Assembly (NCBI GenBank): GCA_031256955.1 | Contig: JAIRPP010000010.1 | Location: forward strand, 41,902 to 105,901 | Direction: 5' to 3' | Length of the DNA stretch: 64,000 bases | DNA from: Candidatus Methanoplasma sp. | Lineage (GTDB): Archaea > Thermoplasmatota > Thermoplasmata > Methanomassiliicoccales > Methanomethylophilaceae | Shown here: positions 26,217 to 35,119 of the stretch, one piece after another | Layout of the letters: the number at the start of each line of letters is the position of its first letter | How positions within the stretch are numbered: position 1 is the first letter of the stretch | Position numbers and translations under genes: made by a program | The notes under the pieces: generated by a model | What the model saw: the letters and a program-made list of their open reading frames with translations, nothing else | The model's database searches: none | Told to the model about the DNA's origin: nothing

Positions 26217-26872
26217 CACATCCTCCGGGACGAGATGAGTATCGTCATGGTGTCGGCGCACGCCTTGCAGGTGTCCGCCGCCATCTCCAGGGACAGTATG
26301 AGCTCGCGCACGAGCATCACCGCCTTGGGGTCCATGGACGAGAGATGGACCTTCTTGATGGATTCGAAATAGAGGCCGTCGACTATCCTCTCCTGGTCGT
26401 TGACCGCGTCGACGTTCCTCACCGTCTCCGCGTTGTCCGACCCCAGGGTCTCGACGGCGTTTATTAGATGCTTCACGGCGGGGATCAGCTCGGACGACAT
26501 CTTCTCGATCTGCCTCCATATCTCTTCCGGGACCCCGGACCCGGTCTCTTTGATGAGCTGTATGTGCAGGGCGGCCTCCTTGGACCAGTTCGCTATGTGG
26601 TCCATCTTGCGCACGAAGTGTATGAGGTCCTCCCTCTCCTGGACGCTCAGCTCGCCCCCGCTTATCTCCGCGCAGAGGCGGTCCTCTATGCGGTCCGCCT
26701 CGTGCTCGCAGAGCATCAGGCGCTCCACGCACTTCATGGCGGACGCGGCGTTCCCCCCGGCCATGGCCTGCACGGCCATGTCCAGCTCGGTGACGGCGTC
26801 CAGGACCGCGATGCAGTGGCTCCTGGATCCCGTGCGCACGCTGTCTTCCTTCCTCTTCCCGAACCAGCCCAT
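26216..26872 (-). CDS. PhoU-like protein (DUF47 / TIGR00153 family)
   Basis: About 218 aa from ATG 26872 (MGWFGKRKED), which has GAGAGAGG a few bases upstream; the ATG at 26890 overlaps the ABC gene and is less likely. An all-helical PhoU-fold protein with repeated ExxxD-type metal-binding helices (EADRIEDRL; VRKMDHIANWSKEAAL). DUF47 proteins usually sit next to Pit phosphate permeases. Here it follows an ABC importer, suggesting a phosphorus-containing substrate or simple regulation of that importer (inference). Confidence 0.8.
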   Translation of the reverse strand: MGWFGKRKEDSVRTGSRSHCIAVLDAVTELDMAVQAMAGGNAASAMKCVERLMLCEHEADRIEDRLCAEISGGELSVQEREDLIHFVRKMDHIANWSKEAALHIQLIKETGSGVPEEIWRQIEKMSSELIPAVKHLINAVETLGSDNAETVRNVDAVNDQERIVDGLYFESIKKVHLSSMDPKAVMLVRELILSLEMAADTCKACADTMTILISSRRM

Positions 26873-26882
26873 TATCCCTCTC

Positions 26883-27965
26883 TCATTCAAGTCCTATCGC
26901 CTCTTCCAAACCCTTTTCGGGCCTCGCGAAGACCTTCGCGGCCTTCTTGTTGAACACCAGATGCACCTTCTCCCTTATTTCAGGTACCTTCTCCCCGAAG
27001 GGTACGTTGTAGTCGATGTAGTCGCGGGTCTCGGACAGCGCCCTCACCCTCCAGTAGGTGCCCATGAAGACCGTCTCGGTCACCTCGGCCTCCAGCCCGC
27101 CCTTGGCGGGGTACACGTGCTCCGGGCGCACCGAGATCACGACCGCGTCCCCGACGGCGTACGGGGACTTCGCCGCCCTCACGGTCTGCCCCCCCCTGAG
27201 GCGCACGACCGTCTTCCCCGCCTTCGTCTTCTCCGCGACCGTGCACTCCAGGAGGTTGGTCTCCCCTATGAAGTAGGCCGCGAAGAGCGTCTGCGGGTCG
27301 CGGTAGACCTCCAGCGGGGTCCCGACCTCGGCTATCCTGCCGGCCCTCATGATTATTATGCGGTCCGACACCGCCATGGCCTCCTCCTGGTCGTGGGTCA
27401 CGTGTATCACGGTTATGCCCAGCTTCTTGACCAGCCTGCGGATGTCGTACCTGAGCTCTACCCTGACGCGCGCGTCCAGGGCGGACAGCGGCTCGTCCAG
27501 CATCAGCATGCCGGAGCCGGAGGCCAGGGCCCTGGCTATCGCGATCTTCTGCTGCTCCCCGCCCGAGAGCTCGCCGGGCAGCATGCCCGCGCGGTCCAGC
27601 ATCCTCACCAGCTCCAGATGCTCGGCGGATGTCTCCCCCGCGGCCGCCTTGGAGAGCCCTCTGGCCCTGGGGCTGTAGCCCACGTTCTCGGATATCGTCA
27701 TGTGCGGGAACAGGGCGATGTTCTGGAAGACGTACCCCGTGTCGCGGTCCTCCAGCGGGACCCCTGTCACGTCCTCCCCGTCCACCAGCACCCTGCCCTC
27801 GGTCGGCCTGAGTATCCCGGCTATGACCTTTATCAGCGTGGTCTTGCCGCACCCGGAGGGGCCCAGCAGGGTGAGGTACTCCCCCTTGGATATGGATATG
27901 CTTATGTCGCGGACGGCGTAGAACCCCCCGAACCTCATCGACACGTGATCCAGCTTTATCTTCAT
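26883..27965 (-). CDS. ABC transporter ATP-binding protein with TOBE domain (1)
   Basis: A 360-aa importer ATPase: Walker A GPSGCGKTT near residue 40, Q-loop VFQNIALFP, signature LSGGEQQKIAIARAL, Walker B MLMLDEPLSALDARV, H-loop IHVTHDQEEA; the C-terminal 120 residues form a TOBE regulatory domain. Belongs to the CysA/PotA/FbpC group. Its ATG overlaps the stop of the second ATPase gene (ATGA). The operon is permease, ATPase 2, ATPase 1, with no substrate-binding protein in the window. Confidence 0.9.
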   Translation of the reverse strand: MKIKLDHVSMRFGGFYAVRDISISISKGEYLTLLGPSGCGKTTLIKVIAGILRPTEGRVLVDGEDVTGVPLEDRDTGYVFQNIALFPHMTISENVGYSPRARGLSKAAAGETSAEHLELVRMLDRAGMLPGELSGGEQQKIAIARALASGSGMLMLDEPLSALDARVRVELRYDIRRLVKKLGITVIHVTHDQEEAMAVSDRIIIMRAGRIAEVGTPLEVYRDPQTLFAAYFIGETNLLECTVAEKTKAGKTVVRLRGGQTVRAAKSPYAVGDAVVISVRPEHVYPAKGGLEAEVTETVFMGTYWRVRALSETRDYIDYNVPFGEKVPEIREKVHLVFNKKAAKVFARPEKGLEEAIGLE

Positions 27966-29077
27966 CAGTCCAGCCTCAGCTCTTCTTCCAGGCGCTCCGG
28001 CGGCGTCCCGAACACGGAGGCGTCCTCGGGCCTCCACCCGATGCTCACCTCCATCCCCTCCGAATAGTCCTCGTACATGCGGTCCGGGAGCTTGGCGGAG
28101 ACTGCGCCGAACGGCGTGTCCGCCTCCACGGTTATCGTCGCGCCCTCGTACAGGACCCTGGCAACCTTTCCCGGGAAGTACCCGGGCCCGTCGCCGCCCG
28201 ATCCCGCCATGGCCGTGGCCCCGATCTTGACCGCGACCGCGGCCGCGCCGCCTATAGGGATGTCGGAAGCCCTGGCGCGGACGGTCGCGACCGCCCCGCC
28301 CGCTCCCGAGACCTCGATCTCCGATGCCCCGCCGGACTCCCCGGTCTTCCGCCCGGAGAATATGTTCGACCTCCCTACGAAGTTGGCGACGAACGGGGTG
28401 GCCGGGTCCCTGAACACGTCCATGGGGGTCCCGACCTGGATTATGCGCCCGCCCCTGATCACCGCTATGCGGTCCGCCATCTCGAGCGCCTCGTCCTGGT
28501 CGTGGGTCACATGTATCGCCGTGAGGCCCATCTCCTTCACCATGGACCTCAGCTCCTTCCTCAGCTCCAGCCTCAGGCGGGCGTCGAGCGCCCTCAGCGG
28601 CTCGTCCAGGAGCAGTATCTCCGAATCGGACGCCAGGGCGCGGGCGAGGGCGGTGCGCTGCTGCTGCCCCCCGCTCAGCTCCCTCGGGTAGGACTCCGCC
28701 TTGCTCTCCATGTGGACCATGCCTATCATGCTCTTGACCACCTGCTTGGCCTCCTCCTCGGGCCACTCCTTGATCTTGGGGGAGAACATGACGTTCTCGT
28801 GAACCGTCTTCGGCGGGAAGAGGGAGTAGCTCTGGGACAGCATGGTGGCGCTCCTGGCGCTCACCGGGTCCCGGGTCGCGTCCCTCCCGTCGAACAGGAC
28901 CCTTCCGCCGTCGGGGCGGGTCAGCCCGCAGATCATGCGCAGGCAGGTGGTCTTGCCGGACCCGGTGGGCCCCAGTATGCAGAGGTACTCCCCGTCCCGT
29001 ATCTCCAGGGACAGGCCGTCCGCCGCGCGGCAGGAGCCGTACCTCTTCACCAGGCCGTCGAGGACGATCTCAGGCAT
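27965..29077 (-). CDS. ABC transporter ATP-binding protein with TOBE domain (2)
   Basis: A 370-aa ATPase with Walker A GPTGSGKTT, LSQSYSLFP Q-loop, signature LSGGQQQRTALARAL, Walker B ILLLDEPLRALDARL and IHVTHDQDEA. TOBE region from about residue 245. It is paralogous to ATPase 1 but only moderately similar, so the two could form a heterodimer over the fused permease. Overlaps the permease stop by 8 bases. Confidence 0.9.
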   Translation of the reverse strand: MPEIVLDGLVKRYGSCRAADGLSLEIRDGEYLCILGPTGSGKTTCLRMICGLTRPDGGRVLFDGRDATRDPVSARSATMLSQSYSLFPPKTVHENVMFSPKIKEWPEEEAKQVVKSMIGMVHMESKAESYPRELSGGQQQRTALARALASDSEILLLDEPLRALDARLRLELRKELRSMVKEMGLTAIHVTHDQDEALEMADRIAVIRGGRIIQVGTPMDVFRDPATPFVANFVGRSNIFSGRKTGESGGASEIEVSGAGGAVATVRARASDIPIGGAAAVAVKIGATAMAGSGGDGPGYFPGKVARVLYEGATITVEADTPFGAVSAKLPDRMYEDYSEGMEVSIGWRPEDASVFGTPPERLEEELRLD

Positions 29078-30710
29078 CGCGCGCGCCCCTCCCGAGAACC
29101 GCCCTCACCGCGAAGATGAGGACGAAGCATATCATTATCAGGATTATGGAGCACATGGCCGCCTCCGAGTACATGCGCCCGTTGACCAGCTTCATTATGT
29201 ACACCGGGACCGTGTCCACCGCTGTGCTTATGGACGAGGTTGCGCCCGTCTCCCCCAGGGAGCGGGTGAACGCCAGGATCGCGCCCGCGATCACGGACGA
29301 CTTGATTATCGGGGCGAGCACGTCCGTGAACGCCTGGAACGGCTTCGCCCCCAGGGTCATGGCCACTTCCTCGTACGACGCGTCCACCTCCTCCACCGCG
29401 CCGATTATGTTCCTGACCACGAGGGGGTACGTGAACGAGATGTGCCCCAGGATCACCATGGCGAGGACGACCGCGGAGGACCCCCCGTCGTATATGGAGG
29501 TCCAGAACAGCGCGAGGGAGAAGCCCAGCGCGGTGGTCGGTATGATCAGCGGGACGTTGACCAGCTCGTCCAGGATCTTCCCGGCGAGGGCCCCCCTGTT
29601 CCTGGCTATGTACAGGGCCATGGGGATGCCGAAGGCTATGTCGAAGGCGACGGCGGCGCCCGCCACCAGGAACGACGTGCCGATGGCCCCCGCCAGGGCG
29701 CCGTAGTCTATGTCGGCGATGGGGCGGGTCAGGAACGCGAATATGTAGAACGACGGGATCAGGATCACGGCGACCAGGAACGCGACGGAGAACGCGTCCT
29801 TCGCCTTCGGCACCGCCCCCCTGCTGAGCCTCCTGCCCAGCCTGGGCCAGACGCGGGACACGGGGATCTTGAACCTGGCCATCAGCACCCTGGCCGCCAC
29901 CAGCAGCGCCAGCGCCAAGACTATCATCAGCACGCTTATGAGTATGAGGGGGCCCATGGCCGCGTCCGCCCCCAGCATGCTCTTGGCGTTGTTTATGAAC
30001 GTGGGCCCGGTGAAGAAGGACGACTGGAACCCGAGCATCTTCAGGGCGATGTAGGTGCCCCCGGTCTCCGAGAGGGAGCGGGCGAAGCACAGTATGAACC
30101 CGGTGACCAGACCCGCCCTGAACAGGGGCAGGGTTATGGTGCGGACTGCCGTGAACCTGGACGCGGAGAGCGTCATGGCGGCGGTCTCGTAGTTCGGCTC
30201 GATCTGCTCGAGTATGGCCGACAGGGAGCGGACCATGTACGGGTACGTGAAGATCAGGTGCAGGAGGAGGACCATGACGTACGGCGAGAGGCTCAGCCCG
30301 AGCCCGGGGACGTCTATGCCCTCCGGGGCGCCCCAGAACATGACGACGGATATCCCCAGGACTGCCGTCGGGAAAGCCAGGGGCATATCCATGGCGGTGT
30401 CCAGGTACCTCTTGCCGCGGAACTGCTTCCTGACCATGATCCACGCCATGGGTATGCCCACCAGGATGTCCAGGACGGTGACGATGAGGGCTATGCTGAA
30501 CGAGTTGGCGATGGCCCCTTGGATGACGGAGGCCGTGCCGGGGTCGCCGAGGACGCCCTCGACCAGCGCCCAGTCGGTGAATATCTTGGAAACGACGAAG
30601 ACGGATGGGACCACGATGAGGCTGACGAAGACTATGCAGACCAGGCCGAACCAGGCCTTCCTGTGCCTGCCGCTGTCGGAGGCCTCGTTGATCCTGTCGA
30701 AGAGGGACAT
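29070..30710 (-). CDS. Fused ABC importer permease (two BPD_transp_1 domains)
   Basis: A 546-aa membrane protein with about 12 transmembrane segments, arranged as two halves of six, joined near residue 275. Each half has the EAA-type cytoplasmic loop (YETAAMTLSASRFTAVRTITLPLFRAGL; YEEVAMTLGAKPFQAFTDVLAPIIKSSV), the site where the ATPases dock. This FbpB/ThiP-type fusion is known for iron(III), thiamine and aminoethylphosphonate importers. Two distinct ATPases for two permease halves fits a fully asymmetric importer. Substrate unknown. Confidence 0.88.
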   Translation of the reverse strand: MSLFDRINEASDSGRHRKAWFGLVCIVFVSLIVVPSVFVVSKIFTDWALVEGVLGDPGTASVIQGAIANSFSIALIVTVLDILVGIPMAWIMVRKQFRGKRYLDTAMDMPLAFPTAVLGISVVMFWGAPEGIDVPGLGLSLSPYVMVLLLHLIFTYPYMVRSLSAILEQIEPNYETAAMTLSASRFTAVRTITLPLFRAGLVTGFILCFARSLSETGGTYIALKMLGFQSSFFTGPTFINNAKSMLGADAAMGPLILISVLMIVLALALLVAARVLMARFKIPVSRVWPRLGRRLSRGAVPKAKDAFSVAFLVAVILIPSFYIFAFLTRPIADIDYGALAGAIGTSFLVAGAAVAFDIAFGIPMALYIARNRGALAGKILDELVNVPLIIPTTALGFSLALFWTSIYDGGSSAVVLAMVILGHISFTYPLVVRNIIGAVEEVDASYEEVAMTLGAKPFQAFTDVLAPIIKSSVIAGAILAFTRSLGETGATSSISTAVDTVPVYIMKLVNGRMYSEAAMCSIILIMICFVLIFAVRAVLGRGARDA

Positions 30711-30728
30711 GGGTCCTCTTTCGCGCCG

Positions 30729-30950
30729 TCAGAGCAGGGAGATGCTAACCACGTTGTTGCCGCGCAGGACGACGGTGCCGAGGCGCCTCTCTTCCGCGCC
30801 CGACGCGTTGTTCTCGCAGGTCTCGTCCAACACCATGTTCATGTACTCGTCGAACCCGGCGAGCTTCCCTTCGAGGACCCTTCCGTCTTTAAGCAGGAGG
30901 GAGACGCGCTTGTCTACGGATTTTTCCAGCAACGCTTGAGGCATGACCAT
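30729..30950 (-). CDS. Sm-like (LSm) archaeal protein
   Basis: A 73-aa Sm fold protein: Sm1 motif (KRVSLLLKDGRVLEGKLAGFDEYMNMVLDE) and Sm2 motif (LGTVVLRGNNVVSISLL), with the conserved RG(N)N RNA-contact loop. It forms a ring that binds U-rich RNA. ATG 30950 chosen (MVMPQALLEK); the longer open frame upstream has no homology. It lies 19 bases before the permease gene, on the same strand. Confidence 0.92.
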   Translation of the reverse strand: MVMPQALLEKSVDKRVSLLLKDGRVLEGKLAGFDEYMNMVLDETCENNASGAEERRLGTVVLRGNNVVSISLL

Positions 30951-31373
30951 GGTTATCGGATGCCGACGATGGGGTGTTTTGTTAAAAACTTTGCTCCGGC
31001 GAATGCTTATGCGCGCACGCCCCGGCGAAGGCTGGGGCCCGACCCTTCGACTTCGTACGCGCCGTCTAACTCTAGTTAGAATATTCCATAGGTTTTCGTG
31101 CATGATCGTTGAAAAATTCCATCGGTTTTTGTGCAAAAAGTGAGATGCCAGCCACAGTTCCAGACTGTGAATATTTGTGCGGACGAGACCTTAGCAGACA
31201 TTGGCGCCACATCGACATCCCAAGTGTGCGCTACAGAGACAGAGAGATTGCTCGAATCCAATTTATAATCGCACAGACCTATGGTAACATAGGCGTAGGG
31301 ACGCGTCGCGATACGAAGCTCCAGCAAGAGATAAGTATGGATCGCGATTCGACTATGGCAAGAGAGGAGATAC
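30951..31373. other. Intergenic region with a 20-bp direct repeat
   Basis: No supported gene. A 20-bp direct repeat ATTCCATNGGTTTTNGTGCA occurs at 31083-31102 and 31116-31135, 33 bases apart (three helical turns), like the operator blocks before the ATPase genes elsewhere. Further right the DNA becomes less GC-rich, marking the left edge of the defence island. AGAGGAGAT at 31361-31369 is the RBS of the next gene. Confidence 0.45.
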
Positions 31374-32309
31374 ATGACGAACAAGGCGACAGCGGAGAGC
31401 GGATACGAACGCGGGCACACGGTCACGTTTTCTTCTGCATCATTCGCCGATCCGGGCTTTATCACATACGAAGAGCCTCCGCCGATGCTCTCAATGGTTC
31501 GCCACGGTGGGAGATATAGCCGCGCCGAGATGACCGACTCCCTGTTCGAGGGCGACTGCATAGAAGTCATGAGGAGCTTTCCTGACCGATCCGTGGACAT
31601 GGTCCTCTGCGATCTCCCATATGGGACCACCCAGAACAAGTGGGACAGCGTCGTGGACCTGGACAACCTGTGGGGAGAGTACAAGCGCGTAGTCAAGCCT
31701 GACGGGGCGATCGTCCTGACCTCGCAGGGAGTCTTCACGGCCAGGCTGATCGTGTCCAACATAGACATGTTCAGATACAAGATCGTCTGGGAGAAATCGA
31801 AGCCGACCAATTTCCTGAACGCGAAGAAACAGCCCCTCAGGAAACACGAGGACGTGTGCGTGTTCTATTCGAGGCAACCGACGTACCATCCGGAGATGAG
31901 GGAAGGAGAGGCTTACGACAAGGGCGTCAGGAAGAACCAGCTCTCGGGATCCTACGGGGATTTCGAGCCCGTCCGCGTGAAGAGCGGGGGCGAGAGGTAC
32001 CCGACGGACGTGATCTATTTCAAGACGGCGGAAAGCGAGGGAAAGGTCTGGCATCCCACGCAGAAACCTGTCGGTCTGGGCAGGTACCTGGTGAGGACGT
32101 TCACCAACCCAGGAGACCTGGTCCTCGACAACACGTTCGGGAGCGGGAGCTTCCTGGTCGCCGCCGCCATGGAGGGCAGGTCGTTCTGTGGCATTGAACG
32201 CAACAGGGACGTCGAGCTGTTCAAAAGAGAAGGCATAGACTATGTGAAAGTCTGCGCGGATAGGCTGAAGGAAGCGGGCGCGAAGAGCGTCAGCGTATAC
32301 AGGGAGTGA
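31374..32309 (+). CDS. Beta-class DNA (N6-adenine or N4-cytosine) methyltransferase
   Basis: A 311-aa site-specific methyltransferase. Motif IV comes first (VLCDLPYGTTQNKWD; DLPY in place of DPPY) and the SAM motif last (DLVLDNTFGSGSFLVAA), the beta order, with HPTQKPVGLGRYLV before it. ATG 31374 is chosen for the strong GGAGA six bases upstream, although family members usually begin near residue 53 (MTDSLFEGDC, 31530), so there is an N-terminal extension of unknown use. It ends 1 base before the nuclease-methyltransferase, suggesting one system. Confidence 0.87.
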   Translation: MTNKATAESGYERGHTVTFSSASFADPGFITYEEPPPMLSMVRHGGRYSRAEMTDSLFEGDCIEVMRSFPDRSVDMVLCDLPYGTTQNKWDSVVDLDNLWGEYKRVVKPDGAIVLTSQGVFTARLIVSNIDMFRYKIVWEKSKPTNFLNAKKQPLRKHEDVCVFYSRQPTYHPEMREGEAYDKGVRKNQLSGSYGDFEPVRVKSGGERYPTDVIYFKTAESEGKVWHPTQKPVGLGRYLVRTFTNPGDLVLDNTFGSGSFLVAAAMEGRSFCGIERNRDVELFKREGIDYVKVCADRLKEAGAKSVSVYRE

Positions 32310-32310
32310 C

Positions 32311-35007
32311 ATGCGCCCCGGGGTCAGAATTAACGAGCGGTCGTGGAACAGCGACGTCGTGTCAGAGATCAATGCATATCTGAGGCACAGGGACATCGAG
32401 ATCGATAGCGCGGGAGACAACCTCTCGATTGAGGGAGCCCGCATGTTTCCAGACATAACCCTGTTTGGAAAGGGCGGTAGGCCGATACAGATATGGGAGC
32501 TGAAGATGCCGGAGACGCCGATCACCGCTGACGACCCTCTGTTGAAAGCCGAGAGGAAAGCCAACATGCTGGGTCTGAATAGTTTCGTGGTTTGGAACGC
32601 CTCTAGAGGGGCGCTGTATCTGAGGGACGAAGACGGGAAGTTCGCCCACGCCAAAGGATGGAATGCGCCATCGATACGCGATAGGGACGACGTGTCCGAG
32701 AAAAGAGAGGATTGGATCGAGTGCCTGCACGACATCCTCGAAACGGTCAACAGGCTCGCAGCGGGGAGAGAGATAAGAGAGATAGATCGGGCGGACGCGA
32801 TAAGGGAGGAGATGTACGCGCAGATCGTCAGAGACGCGTCCCCAGGCATATGCGCAGAGATAGAGAAGAAAATCCGGGGAGACCGCGTATTCCAATCCAG
32901 GCTGGAGGAGTGGTGGAGATGTGAAAGGGCGGAGCATGCGCAAGGCAGCAAGATGACTCACGTGCTCTCCAGATACGTGGCCGTGAGCTGGATCAACCGC
33001 TTCGTGTTCGCAAACTGCCTTAAAGGCTACTATAGCGCCGCGTGCAAAGTCGAGGAGATCGGCGAGGAATCCAGCATTGAAAGCGCAATCCTCACGTTCA
33101 GAGAGATCAGCGAATCATGCGGGTTCAGACCTATATTCGAAATGTCTCCCGGCGACGAATGCATCGATGACCGCTCGTGGAAATACTTTCTGGAGCTGAA
33201 CAGATACCTCCTGCCCTTCAGGATGAGAGAGGTATCCGGCGAGATCCTTAAGTCGATGCTCGCGCACGCCATAGACGGCTCTAAGAGAGAGACGGCAGGC
33301 CAATATTGCACCCCCAGAGAACTAGCCAGACTATTGGTGGAAGTATCAGTCACAGACCGCAACGAGAGCGTCATCGATCCCTGTTGCGGCACGGGAACGA
33401 TAATCCGAGAGGCACTGGCGGCTAAGAAGGAAACAGGAGTTAAAGACCCACAGATCCAGATCTGGGCCTCCGACAAGTTCGCATACCCTCTCGGACTCTG
33501 CTCCATGTCCCTTATCGAACCAGGTTCGGACTCTCGCATCCAGGCGTTCGTGAAAGACGCGTTTTCACTAGCTGTCGGGGATGCGGTGCGCCTATCTGAT
33601 CCAAAGACGGGAGAGGCGACAGAGGTTGTGCTGCCCCGTATGGGGGCGATCGTCTCCAATCTCCCATTCGTCAGGTTCGAAAACATAGGGGATTCCAATC
33701 AGGATAAAGAGCATAGCAGATGGGACCTCTCGGCCATTATAGCCGTAAAGCTGAGCGACTTGTTGAAACCAAACGGCAGAGCGGGATTCATAATGTCCAA
33801 CTCATGGCTCGGGACGGAGTGGGGAAAGGATTTCTGGAGCGATCTGCTATGCGCCTATGAGGTCGAATCGGTCATCGTATCGCAATCAGGCAGATGGTTC
33901 AAAAACGCAGATGTGGTCGCTTCCATCCTCGTGCTTAGAAAGCGCACGAAGCCCCAAAGCGACGACGAACGGATACGATTCGTAGCCGTTGCAGAAAGGA
34001 TAGAGCGTTGGAACCGCGACGCGACGACATCTATAGTCAACGCCATCCTCCTGAACAATAATGATTCAGAATCGGCATGCATCCATGAGTATTCGCTGGG
34101 AGACATTGCTCGCTATCGCAACCATGGCGTAGGCATGCCGGGACTGTTCACGGATCTGAGCTGGATGGATCCTTTATTCGAACACCTGGTCCCCGTTTCT
34201 ACGTTCTTCGACATAAACAGAGGAGAGCGCAGGGGATGGGACCCTCTGTTTTTCCCCGATGGCGCCCATGGCATCGAGGAGGAGTATCTGAGACCCGTGC
34301 TGAAGACCTCTAAAGGCAAGACCAGGCTCGAGGTCGAACCGGACGGGGTCGCGTTCTGTTGCGCAGAGGGAGAGGAGGAGCTGGAGAAGGGGGGCAAGCC
34401 AGGCGCACTCAGGTGGATATGGAAATTTAAAGACGAAGTCAATGAGAAGGGCAAGCCTCTCGCAAGCGTATTGGAGAGGCACGATATGAGATGGTACGAG
34501 ATGTCGCCAGCCACACAGGCGGACCTGGCGATGTCCGTGAACCCTAACGACGTTCTCCTGGTTCATCGGTTGAAAAACAGATCTTTCGTCAATCAGAGGC
34601 TGATCAGGCTGACGGCGAAGGACGAAGCCGTCGACATCGGACTGTGCCATGCTCTTCTTAACTCTTCTCTGGGGCTTTTCATGATAGAGTCTCAGGGATT
34701 CGGCAGAGGGCTAGGAGTGCTGGATCTGCGCCCGTCGGGAATGAAGAAGGGATACTTCATGCTAGATCCGAGATCGATCTCCCCAGAAGGCAGATCCAAG
34801 ATCATGGCGGAATATGCGAGCCTCCTCTCCAGAGACGCGAGGGATGTTCGCGGAGAGATGTCTATGCCCGACAGGGTGCGCCTCGATGACGCTGTGCTGA
34901 AGGCGTTCGGAGCATCAGACATCTCCAACAGGATCCGCGACTCTCTGCTAGAGGTCTTCAGTATCCGCAAGGCTGTAGAATCCGACAAACGCGTCCTGAA
35001 ACCCTGA
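32311..35007 (+). CDS. Nuclease-methyltransferase fusion (type IIG-like / N6_Mtase)
   Basis: An 898-aa protein. Residues about 1-110 form a PD-(D/E)xK nuclease-like domain: P47-D48 and E63-L-K65 with strands between. About 300-560 is an N6-adenine methyltransferase: QYCTPRELARLLVE, SAM motif DPCCGTGTIIREA and motif IV IVSNLPFVRF (NLPF, a known NPPF variant). The C-terminal 300 residues probably hold target recognition. Such single-chain proteins are type IIG restriction-modification enzymes. The preceding beta-class methyltransferase may protect the other strand. Composition is less GC-rich than the host. Confidence 0.82.
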   Translation: MRPGVRINERSWNSDVVSEINAYLRHRDIEIDSAGDNLSIEGARMFPDITLFGKGGRPIQIWELKMPETPITADDPLLKAERKANMLGLNSFVVWNASRGALYLRDEDGKFAHAKGWNAPSIRDRDDVSEKREDWIECLHDILETVNRLAAGREIREIDRADAIREEMYAQIVRDASPGICAEIEKKIRGDRVFQSRLEEWWRCERAEHAQGSKMTHVLSRYVAVSWINRFVFANCLKGYYSAACKVEEIGEESSIESAILTFREISESCGFRPIFEMSPGDECIDDRSWKYFLELNRYLLPFRMREVSGEILKSMLAHAIDGSKRETAGQYCTPRELARLLVEVSVTDRNESVIDPCCGTGTIIREALAAKKETGVKDPQIQIWASDKFAYPLGLCSMSLIEPGSDSRIQAFVKDAFSLAVGDAVRLSDPKTGEATEVVLPRMGAIVSNLPFVRFENIGDSNQDKEHSRWDLSAIIAVKLSDLLKPNGRAGFIMSNSWLGTEWGKDFWSDLLCAYEVESVIVSQSGRWFKNADVVASILVLRKRTKPQSDDERIRFVAVAERIERWNRDATTSIVNAILLNNNDSESACIHEYSLGDIARYRNHGVGMPGLFTDLSWMDPLFEHLVPVSTFFDINRGERRGWDPLFFPDGAHGIEEEYLRPVLKTSKGKTRLEVEPDGVAFCCAEGEEELEKGGKPGALRWIWKFKDEVNEKGKPLASVLERHDMRWYEMSPATQADLAMSVNPNDVLLVHRLKNRSFVNQRLIRLTAKDEAVDIGLCHALLNSSLGLFMIESQGFGRGLGVLDLRPSGMKKGYFMLDPRSISPEGRSKIMAEYASLLSRDARDVRGEMSMPDRVRLDDAVLKAFGASDISNRIRDSLLEVFSIRKAVESDKRVLKP

Positions 35008-35045
35008 CTCTAACCGCGTGACCCCTGCGTGTGCGAACTCATGTG

Positions 35046-35105
35046 CAAAGTTTCGTTATCGTATTGAAAAAACTTTGAAAAAACAAAAGTTTCGTCAGTA
35101 TAAGT
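35046..35105 (+). promoter_or_regulatory. Operator-like repeats plus TATA box with no cognate gene
   Basis: AAAGTTTCGT occurs at 35047-35056 and 35086-35095 with an inverted CAAAGTTT/AAACTTTG pair (35046-35053, 35070-35077). TATAAG follows at 35099-35104, pointing rightward, but downstream lies only the antisense 3' end of the Dam gene. It looks like the promoter of a lost rightward gene, perhaps a DUF4143 ATPase. Confidence 0.4.
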
Positions 35106-35119
35106 AGCAAAGCATGCGC

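Noticed and set aside
31374..31530. Downstream ATG 31530 as start of the beta-class methyltransferase
   Set aside because: It fits usual family length, but the strong RBS is at 31361-31369 before ATG 31374 and none precedes 31530; I kept the longer form and noted the doubt.
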